DNA of 34,199 nucleotides from Promethearchaeota archaeon (GCA_013375485.1 JABXKB010000011.1:1-34199), one strand, 5' to 3'. Shown: positions 17,955-27,884, counted from the stretch's first letter. Numbers and translations: made by a program. The notes: generated from the sequence alone by a model not told the origin.

Positions 17955-19205
17955 TCAAACCTCTAATAAAGGAGGACCTTTAGATGTATGATATTTATAT
18001 AACTCAAATTCGAGTAATGGATCATCTTTTCTCTTACGATGTTTCTCATAATTAAAATCCAATGGAGAATCATAAATCTTAAGGAAAATAAATGCAGGAG
18101 AATCTTGTTCTTCTCGTATTGCAAAATAATAGTAACCTAAATCATTATGAGCATTAAACACTTTAGAGGCATTTCCAAGAATAATTTCTTCTCGTTCCGA
18201 GTTAACAACCTCTTCTTGCGCTTTCAGATCTTGTTCTTCTAAAAAATTTAATTTATTTAATATATCCACCAATAAGTCAGATGATTTTATTAAGCTGATA
18301 AAGCCATCAACTTTAAACTTTTGAAAAATCTTTTTTTTGACTTGTGCTTGGATTGTGCTCATCCTAATGCCTAATCGACTACAAATTGAACTTATACTTA
18401 CTTTTTCTTTACATGTACATAAAACTGAAATTGAACTTACTAATCCTGCAACCACATTATCAGTTGTATTTTTGATTCCCTGCCATAACCTATATAAAAT
18501 TTTTTTGGAAAGAAAATAAAAAGGCATTCCTAACTTAAAATGTTCCGAAATTTCGAAAATTCTTTGGAGTATATATTCTTGTCTATTACGCTCTCCATAT
18601 TCTGGTAAGAACCTTTGAAGCTGTAAAATGAAATCATTGAAATCCTTTTTTGAAATATTAGAAATTTCAATCAGCTCGTATGGGTTAATAGAAACATTTC
18701 TAAGCTTAAGACAGAAATAAATTGTAATTGAAACTAACTTTTCTATATTTCTATATTTTGAACCCGGCCTAATTTTCGCTCTAATTTTTTTGAACTTATC
18801 TAGAACCATTTCTTTGATTGCATCATATCCATTCAAATCTAAATAATTAAAGATTCTCGCAATTTCAATCCGAGCTTTCTCAATTACGGCTCTTTCACTG
18901 GTAGTTATAGAATTGTATTTGTTTATTCTTTGTAATTTGATAGAAAGAGGCGAGGTTATTCTCTCTCGCCTCGTTCCTATCTGTGTTTTGCCTACACCCC
19001 TCGCATATTGGATTAAATCTTCATTATAAGGTCTATCGTATTGTAATTTTTGAATTTCTAATACAATTCCACAATCCCGGCACACATATCCCTCAGGATT
19101 CTCTATAATGTCAGAAGAACCGCAAATATCGCAATGTAGATGTGATATATTAGGAGATAGTGCACTTTCTTGAAGTGTTTTATATGTTGCCAATGCTTTG
19201 ATCAC
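17955..19205 (-). CDS. tfb: Transcription initiation factor B (TFB/TFIIB)
   Basis: N-terminal zinc ribbon CDICGSSDIIENPEGYVCRDCGIVLE, conserved RITSPLSIKLQRINKY linker and cyclin-type repeats; long C-terminal extension. Confidence 0.85.
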   Translation of the reverse strand: MIKALATYKTLQESALSPNISHLHCDICGSSDIIENPEGYVCRDCGIVLEIQKLQYDRPYNEDLIQYARGVGKTQIGTRRERITSPLSIKLQRINKYNSITTSERAVIEKARIEIARIFNYLDLNGYDAIKEMVLDKFKKIRAKIRPGSKYRNIEKLVSITIYFCLKLRNVSINPYELIEISNISKKDFNDFILQLQRFLPEYGERNRQEYILQRIFEISEHFKLGMPFYFLSKKILYRLWQGIKNTTDNVVAGLVSSISVLCTCKEKVSISSICSRLGIRMSTIQAQVKKKIFQKFKVDGFISLIKSSDLLVDILNKLNFLEEQDLKAQEEVVNSEREEIILGNASKVFNAHNDLGYYYFAIREEQDSPAFIFLKIYDSPLDFNYEKHRKRKDDPLLEFELYKYHTSKGPPLLEV

Positions 19206-19608
19206 TATTTTTTTAATTTACCTAAAGAATATAAGGTAGGAGTTTCGATTTTAAACCTTTTCCTCAAAAATTAATTGATGAGAAGGACCTCTCTACTCCC
19301 TAATCTTAAGGGGTGACTTTTTGTGATTGACATAAATGACTAAGGATTTTGCATTTTAACGATCACTGACAAAAATGTAAACATAAAAAGCTTTAAGTTT
19401 TCCTTTCAAAAGTGAGGGAAAGATACTCATTACCTTAGGGGCTTAACCTTATGGGGGTTATGGACCTTTGTATTCATCTTATATTATTTACATTAGTAGA
19501 GCGAATACGGATTCTTGAATCGATTATTGAATTCTTAATTTTTACTATTCTACGGTTATGAACTTATCATTTATGATTTTAAATTGATAATTCTTTATTG
19601 ATCATATC

Positions 19609-19624
19609 TTTTTTTCTTTATATG
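19609..19624 (+). promoter_or_regulatory. Promoter element TTTTTTTCTTTATATG
   Basis: About 25 nt upstream of ATG 19646; same motif as at 22146 and 7608. Confidence 0.5.
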
Positions 19625-19645
19625 TATATAAAGTCATAATTTTTC

Positions 19646-20380
19646 ATGCTGGAAGAATTAATTGTATTTTTCATAGTTTTAATTTTATCTCTCCTTGCTA
19701 AAAGTATAGTAAAAAAAGAGAAGTTAGGAGCTTTTTATCCTTTTGTATTAAGATTACGTTTTATTGGAGTAGCTGTACATGAGTTCAGTCATTACATAAT
19801 GAATTTAGCTGTAGGAATCAAACCAGAAGGTATAAAGATTAATTGGCGAGTTAAAGAGACGCGGGAAAGAAACCCTCATGGAATGGTAATCACTAAACCC
19901 CGAAGTTTCTTACAAGGAGTTCTAATATGTCTTGAACCGTTCTATGTTTCTACATGGCTAGTTTTTCTCTCCTTAACTGTCATGTTTAGTTCCAGATTTA
20001 ATCCAATATTGAGAATTATTGCCGGGTTATTCTGTATTTCATTAATATTGGGTGCTGCTCCTTCTGGTCCTGATTTCAATAATATCCCTAAAACATTTCG
20101 AAAAGATCCTCATAATTCCCTCTATCAAATATTTCTCCTCCTTCTTTCAGGAGTAATTCTTTGGATAATTTCGTTATATACTCAAATGCTATTCTTTCTT
20201 GATGTGTTTTATTATTTAGCAATCGCAGGACTATATTTATCCTTGAAATTTAGCTTTCTTGGTATCCATAGAGTTATAACTAAATTATCGTCAAGAGATT
20301 TCAAAAAACCAGCAAAAATAAAATTCAAACGGTTTACAAGACCACTTTATAAACCGAAGAAACCCCAAACTGAATGGTAA
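19646..20380 (+). CDS. Membrane metalloprotease, M50-like (HExxH)
   Basis: VAVHEFSHYIMNLAVGIKPEGIKI in a multi-TM context; later PSGPDFNN. Confidence 0.65.
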   Translation: MLEELIVFFIVLILSLLAKSIVKKEKLGAFYPFVLRLRFIGVAVHEFSHYIMNLAVGIKPEGIKINWRVKETRERNPHGMVITKPRSFLQGVLICLEPFYVSTWLVFLSLTVMFSSRFNPILRIIAGLFCISLILGAAPSGPDFNNIPKTFRKDPHNSLYQIFLLLLSGVILWIISLYTQMLFFLDVFYYLAIAGLYLSLKFSFLGIHRVITKLSSRDFKKPAKIKFKRFTRPLYKPKKPQTEW

Positions 20381-20403
20381 TAATAAAAACGAGGTAAAAA
20401 AGC

Positions 20404-20736
20404 GTGAAAGGATTATGTTATATTGCGTTAATTATTGGATTTTTTATGTTTTATCAGCAAAATCCATTATATACAATAATTATACTTGTTTTATTTTTAG
20501 GCGTATATATATTTTTCAAGTCTCGGTCTTCTAGGGGAAATAATGGCATTTTAAACTTTCTAAGTGGAAAAAACCCTCAGCAAGAAAATAAAATTGATGA
20601 TTTAATAACTTTAATGATGCTCCAGCAATTATTAACTTCGAATCCTCAAAATCATGATACTAGAAACAATACCGAACATAAAGATAAAATTGAAAAGATA
20701 AAACAGGAAGTACTTAATTTATTGGAAGAAGATTAA
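20404..20736 (+). CDS. Small membrane protein
   Basis: Two N-terminal hydrophobic segments and a charged C-terminus; GTG start, operonic spacing. Confidence 0.5.
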   Translation: MKGLCYIALIIGFFMFYQQNPLYTIIILVLFLGVYIFFKSRSSRGNNGILNFLSGKNPQQENKIDDLITLMMLQQLLTSNPQNHDTRNNTEHKDKIEKIKQEVLNLLEED

Positions 20737-20737
20737 A

Positions 20738-21355
20738 ATGCTCCAAGAATCTGAATTTTTTGAAGGAATGAGAAAATTATTTACATATAACAATATTTTC
20801 TCCGTTGCCGGTGAATCTGGTACCGGAAAAACTACTCTAGCGCTTTATTTAGTTGGAAATTGCTTGAAGGAGGGAGAACAATGTATTTGGATTCAAGCAA
20901 GCGAGCATTTTCCTATAAAACGATTAGATCATCTTTTTGAAAATCACCCTAAAAGATTGGATTCTCTTAAAGAGAATATCTTTGTTATCCCTAAAAATCA
21001 TGTAATCGCTAATTATCAGGAGTAATGCACATTATTCCAAAACATACTAATAAAAACAGCAATATTGCCGCCAAATCTACGTTTCATAGTAGTTGACAAC
21101 ATTTCACATCATTTGCGATATATAATTTCTCAGTATAACGATATTAGCCGTAGTTCAAAGATGTTAAATGAATTTTATGAAAATCAAATGATGCCATTAA
21201 TGTTATTTTGTAAAAGAAATAGCCTTATATTGATATTAATTCATGAAATTACCTATGTTCTAGGCTTATCATGCTCTAAGCCTTTTTTCTATAAACTATA
21301 TGATAGACTAAATACTATAGACATAGTATTGAATAAAGCTCTATTTGGCAATTAA
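20738..21355 (+). pseudogene. RecA/RadB/KaiC-like ATPase interrupted by in-frame TAA
   Basis: Walker A AGESGTGKTTLALYL; Walker B-like LRFIVVDNISHHLR; one TAA at 21023-21025; the frame continues as CTLFQNILIKTAILPPNLRFIVVD. Confidence 0.7.
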
Positions 21356-21569
21356 AAAAAAAAAAAATTCAAGTTTTACTTAATGGCGGTGAATGGGCGT
21401 TTATGTATACTATAGAGCACACCGGTATCGTTTTTCACTAAAGGTTTATTTCAATCATTTTTAGTATAATTTTGAATAATTAAATTTTTATATATTATCA
21501 AGTTAACTTACTCCTATCAACAATATATTTATTCAAAAATAATATAAAATTATAAAAAGTTGAAATGAA

Positions 21570-22067
21570 ATGGGCGCAGGAAAAGTTTTCGCGTTTTTAG
21601 GAGGCTTATTAACCTTAGTTGGTACTTATGTTTTTGCATTTTATCCATGGGGTACGGGCGAAGTGGGTTCTGGGATTAGTTTTGCTATGAATATACCTGA
21701 TTTATTTACAAACGCGGATACATATGCTGCTTCATTAACCACACAAGTATGGCTTTTTTACATATATCTAGTTATCTTTATTATCTTTCTTGCATCTGGA
21801 GTGCTACAAATGCTTAGTATACAGAGTAGAGCAGTTGGTTTCATTTTTTCACTCTTTCCTTTAGGCGTTGGAGTAATGTTTATAATGTTAGCATACACAG
21901 ATTTTCTTGGAGTTAAAGCTGCTTTTTTTGATTCATTTTTTCATGGTGAACAGTTTGGTGGTTTTTATCCAATTCTCGTAAACCTTGGAGATTTAGCGTT
22001 AGGCGTATATTTAATACTCGCAGGTGGAGTTTTGGGAGTACTTAGTGTCTTTATGGAGCGCGATTAA
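21570..22067 (+). CDS. Multi-TM membrane protein
   Basis: Four hydrophobic segments, 165 aa. Confidence 0.6.
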   Translation: MGAGKVFAFLGGLLTLVGTYVFAFYPWGTGEVGSGISFAMNIPDLFTNADTYAASLTTQVWLFYIYLVIFIIFLASGVLQMLSIQSRAVGFIFSLFPLGVGVMFIMLAYTDFLGVKAAFFDSFFHGEQFGGFYPILVNLGDLALGVYLILAGGVLGVLSVFMERD

Positions 22068-22145
22068 TTACCTTAAAATTATTTTTTTTTTAAACTTCAT
22101 TTTAAGATTGATTCGAAAGTTTTAATATCTTTAGGCTTGTTTTTA

Positions 22146-22163
22146 TTTTTTCTTTATATATAT
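22146..22163 (+). promoter_or_regulatory. Promoter element TTTTTTCTTTATATATAT
   Basis: About 25 nt before ATG 22182; leaderless arrangement. Confidence 0.5.
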
Positions 22164-22181
22164 GTGCCATATTGATATGAT

Positions 22182-22571
22182 ATGGAATTAAATTCAATAA
22201 ATTCTGGACAAACAATTTCTCAAAACCACCATGATGGTATAAAATGTGGTATTTGTAGAAAAGGATTCAAAAAAGGAGCAAGAATATACCAGAAAGGGCT
22301 TAGTTTTGGAGTTGTGTGTGAAGAATGCTACAAAAATAACTCACCCGAAGATCTTGAACTCATAGCTAATTTATTCATAGCTTATGGTGGATACTTTGGT
22401 ATGCGGAAAGACTCTGATTACTCTTTGTATAAAGTTTTGAAGACATTGACATCTGAGGATAATGGTAATGGCTCAATCCTAGAACTCAATATTAATTTGC
22501 TGTATCAAGCCCTTTTGCATGGTGTTTGTCCACACCAATTTAGACAAGGATTAAAGTTACTTCTAGATTAA
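22182..22571 (+). CDS. Zinc-ribbon-containing small protein
   Basis: CGICRKGF...CEECYKN zinc-binding cysteine pairs. Confidence 0.6.
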   Translation: MELNSINSGQTISQNHHDGIKCGICRKGFKKGARIYQKGLSFGVVCEECYKNNSPEDLELIANLFIAYGGYFGMRKDSDYSLYKVLKTLTSEDNGNGSILELNINLLYQALLHGVCPHQFRQGLKLLLD

Positions 22572-22634
22572 TAACTCCCTGTTTTTTTCATATCTTACTT
22601 TATTTCATTTAAATTTATGAAACGCTCTTAAGAA

Positions 22635-23750
22635 TCAAAACTTTTCTACAACAAATTCTTCTAATTTTAGCAATGCTTCTAGCATATTTTTCCTTCCGAA
22701 TCCAATTCTAAAATGTTTATCACCATATTCATAATTTGAACTTGGCATCAACAGAACCCCTTTAGATTTTAGTAAATCCATACAAAAGTTATCGATACTT
22801 CTTTTTCCAACAATTCTTGGAAAAGCAATAGATCCAGCTTTAGGTTTAACCCATTGGAATAAATTTTGATATTTTTTAAAGAAACTGTCCAACAAGTTAA
22901 GGTTTTTTTTAACAATTTTGAGATTTCTATTTAAAATAATCCCGCTATTTTTTAAAGCTAAGATGGCAAAAAATTCGCTAAGTGCGCTATTACAAATTGT
23001 GGTATAATTTTTAAAAGAAGCAATTTGCTCTAAAAGGGAATGATCTTTGGATGCAATCCATCCGATTCTTAATCCCGCTAACCCATAAGATTTTGACATA
23101 ACACCAAGAGAAATACCCTTGTTATAGAGATCACACATCGGTGGAAGTCTATCATTCTGATCATATTCTAAAAAACGATACACTTCATCAGAAAAAATGT
23201 AAATATCATTTTGCTGTGCAATTTCGAAAATCATTTTATATTTTTCTTTCGAAATGAGATAACCGGTTGGATTATGGGGGAAATTTATAACAATGCATTT
23301 AGTATTTTTTCGGATGTTAGATTCTAAGAATTCTAAATCAAGTTCCCAATCGTTTTCATCTGTCATTTCCCATTTGGTCACTTCACAGCCTATAGCATTT
23401 GCAATTTCAAATAAAGATTGGTAAGCTGGAAATTGAACAATTATATGATCTTCCTTCTTTAGAAGAACATTCATGTATACAAATATTCCCTCTTCGGCCC
23501 CTGAAAAAACAATTACGTTTTCTTTTTCAATATCTTCATATAATTTTGATATTTCCTTCCTTAAAATAGGATGACCAAGTGATTCTGTATATCCTAATCT
23601 AAGTTTGTTAAGTTCTTCTAAAGCCCCACTTTCGAGTTCCAATAATTCTTTTACACTGAAGGATTCACAATCAGAGGAACAAAGGAGATATTCAACATTA
23701 AACTCGTACTTTGCAAAAAATTCTTCTAGTTTGAAAGTTTTAATTCTCAT
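22635..23750 (-). CDS. Class I/II PLP-dependent aminotransferase
   Basis: NFPHNPTGYLISKEKY, YIFSDEVYRFLEY, SKSYGLAGLRIGWIAS (PLP lysine) and FRIGFGRKN motifs. Confidence 0.9.
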   Translation of the reverse strand: MRIKTFKLEEFFAKYEFNVEYLLCSSDCESFSVKELLELESGALEELNKLRLGYTESLGHPILRKEISKLYEDIEKENVIVFSGAEEGIFVYMNVLLKKEDHIIVQFPAYQSLFEIANAIGCEVTKWEMTDENDWELDLEFLESNIRKNTKCIVINFPHNPTGYLISKEKYKMIFEIAQQNDIYIFSDEVYRFLEYDQNDRLPPMCDLYNKGISLGVMSKSYGLAGLRIGWIASKDHSLLEQIASFKNYTTICNSALSEFFAILALKNSGIILNRNLKIVKKNLNLLDSFFKKYQNLFQWVKPKAGSIAFPRIVGKRSIDNFCMDLLKSKGVLLMPSSNYEYGDKHFRIGFGRKNMLEALLKLEEFVVEKF

Positions 23751-23998
23751 CGTTAAAAGAATAAGATTTCAAAAAATTTAAAATTATAATACCTTATCCC
23801 TTTTTTTTTTATTATCAATTTCAGTCAAATGATTGAGGTGATTTTTTCAGAATTTACATTCCGTGGTTTATTTAGGTCTACTAATTATCTTGATTCCCCA
23901 TCATTCAACTTTTCATATTTCCCATTTTTTTCTTTATATAGATTAGTTAAAACTAGCATTCAACAAAATTATATAATAGGAGTTGAAGAAAAAAAGGA

Positions 23999-25234
23999 AT
24001 GGCTGATTTAGATCAAGTGAAAGGAATTAATGCTCGCCAAATTAAATTACTTCAAGAAAATGGAATAAGCACTGCTGAAGCTCTAGCCATGAGTCCTCAT
24101 TCTACGGTCGCTTGTATTGATGGATTAGGAGATAAAACAGCAAAAAAACTCATCTGGAACGCGAGGAATGCGTTAGGTATGACTGATTTCACTCCCGCAG
24201 CAAAAATCGATGACAATGTAGAATATATTACAACTGGTTCTGCTGAGTTAAATCGAATATTGGGAGGAGGATTTCAAACCGGTAAATTAACCGAAGTTTA
24301 TGGACCTTTCAAATCAGGAAAGACAGCTTTGGCGCACTCAATATCAGTCACAGTCCAATTACCAGAAAAAAAGGGAGGATTAAATGGTGCTGTTGCCTAT
24401 ATAGACACAGAAAACACGTTTTCAAAAGAAAAGATTAAAAGAATTGCTAAACGATTTGAACTTAACCCTAATGATGTATTATCAAAGATTTATCATGCCC
24501 GAATCTACTCCTCTGATCATCAATCTCAGATGATTCAAAAGGCAGAAACTCTTTGTAAGACACGTGGGGTACGTTTAATAGTAATCGATAGTTTAATGGC
24601 ATTACTTCGATCTGAATATGTTGGAATCGGAAAACTGGCTCCAAGACAAGCAGTTCTCAATCATATGATCCATGGGTTATCTCGAATTGCGGAGACGTAT
24701 AATTGTGCCGTTTTACTTACAAATCAAGTAGCAACCAAGATGATGGGTATGTTTTCTTCGAATGATGCTATTGGCGGTAATATCGTTGCGCACGGATGCC
24801 ACTTCAGAGTAATGTTCAAGACCAAGGGATTTTCTTCCAATAATTCATTAAAGCGACGGGCTGTAATAGTTGATGCTCCCGACTTACCTCCAGAAGAATG
24901 CGAGTTTTTCATAACTGGTACTGGAGTTGCGGATACTGATAAGGTTGATCTCCCAGAGTCTTCGGGTTTAGATTTCAAAATTGAGACTTTGTATGAAGAG
25001 GATGATACTCAAAAAGATCAGGATACAGAAGAATTATCCAATGATGAGGTCCCCTTAACCCAAGTGAAAGGAATTGGAGTGGGAACTGTTGAAAATCTAC
25101 ACGCTCAAGGGATCTCCAATATATCAGAGTTATTAGCAGCAGATCCAGAAGAACTATCAGCAAGCATTTCTGGAGCTTCCGTAAAAACGATTTCGCAATG
25201 GCAAGTTAATGCAAAGTTATTAAAAAATTCTTAA
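23999..25234 (+). CDS. radA: RadA recombinase with additional C-terminal HhH domain
   Basis: N-terminal HhH VKGINARQIKLLQENGI...GLGDKTAKKLIWNAR, Walker A GPFKSGKT, Walker B VRLIVIDSLMALLRSEY, LLTNQV; C-terminal second HhH VKGIGVGTVENLHAQGISNISELLAADPEEL. Confidence 0.9.
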   Translation: MADLDQVKGINARQIKLLQENGISTAEALAMSPHSTVACIDGLGDKTAKKLIWNARNALGMTDFTPAAKIDDNVEYITTGSAELNRILGGGFQTGKLTEVYGPFKSGKTALAHSISVTVQLPEKKGGLNGAVAYIDTENTFSKEKIKRIAKRFELNPNDVLSKIYHARIYSSDHQSQMIQKAETLCKTRGVRLIVIDSLMALLRSEYVGIGKLAPRQAVLNHMIHGLSRIAETYNCAVLLTNQVATKMMGMFSSNDAIGGNIVAHGCHFRVMFKTKGFSSNNSLKRRAVIVDAPDLPPEECEFFITGTGVADTDKVDLPESSGLDFKIETLYEEDDTQKDQDTEELSNDEVPLTQVKGIGVGTVENLHAQGISNISELLAADPEELSASISGASVKTISQWQVNAKLLKNS

Positions 25235-25248
25235 CTTTTTTTTCCTAT

Positions 25249-25644
25249 CTATGTCCATTCAATTTCTTTGTATTTATTTATTCCTACTTTTAATATATCT
25301 TCAACTTCCTTTAAAAGCTCAGGCGTAGTTTTATTTATATTAAAGCAGGATTTTCCCTTCAAAAATCTCTTAAGTTCTGGACTGATATTTTTGAAAAAAT
25401 CTGGGTGTGAATAAATGGGCGAGAAATAGAAGCTTACATAATTTTTTTGTTGAATAACACCAGCAATATATGTAGGTTGCGGTTTTTTTCCAAATAAACT
25501 GACCTCTTTATTTCCATATAAATGATAAGCAGGTTTTTGCTGTTTAGCTTGGGATCCTATATATTGCTTTTTTACTAACAAGTTGTTAGATTGACTTTCT
25601 AAGATTTTTTTTAATTTTAAAAATATATTCTCAAGCGTTTCCAT
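25249..25644 (-). CDS. DUF1801/YdhG-like protein
   Basis: FYFSPIYSHPDFFKNISPELKRFLKGKSCFNINKTTPELLKEVEDILKVGINKYK pattern. Confidence 0.5.
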   Translation of the reverse strand: METLENIFLKLKKILESQSNNLLVKKQYIGSQAKQQKPAYHLYGNKEVSLFGKKPQPTYIAGVIQQKNYVSFYFSPIYSHPDFFKNISPELKRFLKGKSCFNINKTTPELLKEVEDILKVGINKYKEIEWT

Positions 25645-25743
25645 ATGAAGAATAATAAGAAAATAAAATTTAACCTTTCATCTTATAGTTTATTTAAATT
25701 CACTTTTATTAGCATATAAGACAAAAAAAAAGAAATATAAAAA

Positions 25744-25965
25744 TTATATTCCTGTTGCATTCTTTTTCTTTCGATTTACCACGATTAGAATTGGTACTCC
25801 AACTATAATTCCCGTGACAATTATTATTCCAATTGTCCATTCTTTTGGTATAAACACTTCCACACCGCTTAACGTATTGTTATCTGGTATAGTATTGTTA
25901 TTTGGTATGGTGCTATTATCTGGAATGGGATCTGATGGATCGTTTGGGTTTATATTTATTCTTGA
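25744..25965 (-). pseudogene. Orphan C-terminal surface-protein anchor (PDNNT linker + TM + basic tail)
   Basis: Minus frame ..NINPNDPSDPIPDNSTIPNNNTIPDNNTLSGVEVFIPKEWTIGIIIVTGIIVGVPILIVVNRKKKNATGI*; no start codon. Confidence 0.45.
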
Positions 25966-26603
25966 ATTTCTTCAAATGAAATGAAATATCCGAACCTAAA
26001 AAAAGCAATAGCATATATTATCATTCCAATGAATAATAAGTAAATTCCTATTTGTAATAAAGCTAGGAGGAGTCCTAATAATGTCATAATAGTTCCATAA
26101 AGTGCAAATATTGCGCTTCCTTTTCCATGGTAAGAATATTTTTCTTGAAATATTTCTTTTTTAAAAATAAAGAACTCCCTTAGATTAAACCATCCAACCA
26201 ATAAAATAGCATAATCTATACCAGAAAAAAATAAACAGAGAGAATATTCAATGAATATATTAAATCCAAGGTTGCAGATAAATATTATATAGGATATTTT
26301 GCTAACTAAGCTAAAAATCTGAGCAAATAGAAATAAATAATAAAATCTTGGCAATGTTTTTGTTTGAAGGTTTTTATTCACTTTCTTTAGGATGGATAAT
26401 AATATAAAAGCAAGAGATAATTGAATGAGTTCAATAGGAAAATCGATTAATCCAATAATTGGAAAAAATATGAATCTTCTTCCATAACTGGGAAGATAAT
26501 ATAACCCAGAAAGCTTAAATGTATATAATATCATTCCCAAAATACCCTCAAGGACCATTATAAATCCAAATATTCGAAAATTCTTATAAATAATGGGTTT
26601 CAT
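25956..26603 (-). CDS. Multi-TM membrane protein
   Basis: 215 aa with several hydrophobic segments. Confidence 0.55.
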   Translation of the reverse strand: MKPIIYKNFRIFGFIMVLEGILGMILYTFKLSGLYYLPSYGRRFIFFPIIGLIDFPIELIQLSLAFILLSILKKVNKNLQTKTLPRFYYLFLFAQIFSLVSKISYIIFICNLGFNIFIEYSLCLFFSGIDYAILLVGWFNLREFFIFKKEIFQEKYSYHGKGSAIFALYGTIMTLLGLLLALLQIGIYLLFIGMIIYAIAFFRFGYFISFEEIQE

Positions 26604-26732
26604 TATTTTTCTTTAATTAGGTTAAGGTAATAACATTTAGGTCTAAATAAAATCTACGTCTATAAAGAAGAATAACTATGCAAATTTTAACTTTTTCATC
26701 ATAAATTTTTTATTTATAAATATTGAATTGAA

Positions 26733-26963
26733 TTGATTATCACTATACTTTTTGATTACTTTGATGGGATTGCAGAAGCGATCGAGTTTTTAATAGCTCT
26801 AGGTTCAATAATCGGATTACTTGGTCTTATAGTGGGGATTTTAGGATGGTTATTCATGGGAAAATTCCAACGCCATAAAATGATTGGTGTAGTTGTCGTA
26901 TCCATTATCCTTTTGGGTGTATGTGGACTTTACACAGGAGTCAGATACTTCAGGATATATTAA
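26733..26963 (+). CDS. Small two-TM protein
   Basis: Hydrophobic segments IGLLGLIVGILGWLFM and MIGVVVVSIILLGVCGLYTG; TTG start ~25 nt after a TTTATAAATA box. Confidence 0.45.
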   Translation: MIITILFDYFDGIAEAIEFLIALGSIIGLLGLIVGILGWLFMGKFQRHKMIGVVVVSIILLGVCGLYTGVRYFRIY

Positions 26964-26989
26964 TAAGAACAATAGTATGAAAAAATATT

Positions 26990-27300
26990 TTAATAATATC
27001 CACTTTGACCAGATGATGCGGAATCTCCAATGCTAACTCCAAAAAATTCGATTACTGCTCCGTTACACCAGCAACCAAACCATAGCAGAACAATTGCTAC
27101 CACCCACCAATCTTTATCGATTTTCCTACGAATAGACCAATAAAACAAATTATTATTAAAAATGTTCCACCCGTTAGACAAAATATGCCTATAGTATCAA
27201 AGATTTTTTGAAATATGTATCCTAATTGGTACCTTAAAGTAATACCATAAATAGGGAAAAAAATTACAGCAAATAGAAGGATTGCAAAAAATAGGTTCAT
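26990..27300 (-). pseudogene. Small membrane protein split by a one-base frameshift
   Basis: Frame 1 MNLFFAILLF...IGLFVGKSIKIGGW* and frame 2 ..WWVVAIVLLWFGCWCNGAVIEFFGVSIGDSASSGQSGYY* overlap around the GGTGGGTGG tract near 27105. Confidence 0.4.
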
Positions 27301-27620
27301 TATTGTCTTTTGTTGCGAATTTTTTTGAACACCAAATCTATACTCTTCTTTTGTAATCTATTTCACCTTAATATGGTTATTTTTATGATCATATTTCTTC
27401 ATTTATTTTTAAAGAAAAAAGGCTACATAACTATTGTTCAGTTTTCATTTAAATAGGGACGATTTTTTTGATAGATTAATAAACAATTGATGACGTGGTT
27501 CGAATTCCCATAAAATTCCCCATTATTATTTTAGTTATCATTAGTGATGATAATTTTATATTCTCAGTTTCAATAATAATAATAACAACTATCCAAATTT
27601 GTATATTTTTTACTCTTAGA

Positions 27621-27848
27621 ATGCCTTCAGAATATTATTGTCCTCGATGCCAGTCTGAAGAAGTTATCGTTTATGATGATCATATTGAGTGTTTGCAGTG
27701 TGGATTGGACTTTTCTATAGAGTCTCTGGAGAGTGATATCCAAGAGGATAATATCCTTGCTGAAGAAGAATTACAAGGCGTTGCTGATGCATTTGATGAG
27801 GAAGAGCGTAAAAAACTAAAAAAAATGTTTGAAGAAGATTTTTCCTAA
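27621..27848 (+). CDS. Small zinc-ribbon protein
   Basis: Internal ATG of ORF 27495-27848: MPSEYYCPRCQSEEVIVYDDHIECLQCGLDFS, an acidic C-terminus follows. Confidence 0.65.
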   Translation: MPSEYYCPRCQSEEVIVYDDHIECLQCGLDFSIESLESDIQEDNILAEEELQGVADAFDEEERKKLKKMFEEDFS

Positions 27849-27869
27849 TTTTAAATTCTGTATTCCTTT

Positions 27870-27884
27870 TTTTTGTTTAAATAC
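27870..27884 (+). promoter_or_regulatory. BRE/TATA-like element (duplicate of 241-255)
   Basis: TTTTGTTTAAATAC, ~56 nt upstream of ATG 27931. Confidence 0.5.

Noticed and set aside
19270-19375. C/D box sRNA (TTGATGA ... CTGAC)
   Set aside because: Box spacing (~90 nt) is too long without convincing C'/D' boxes and no terminal stem was found.
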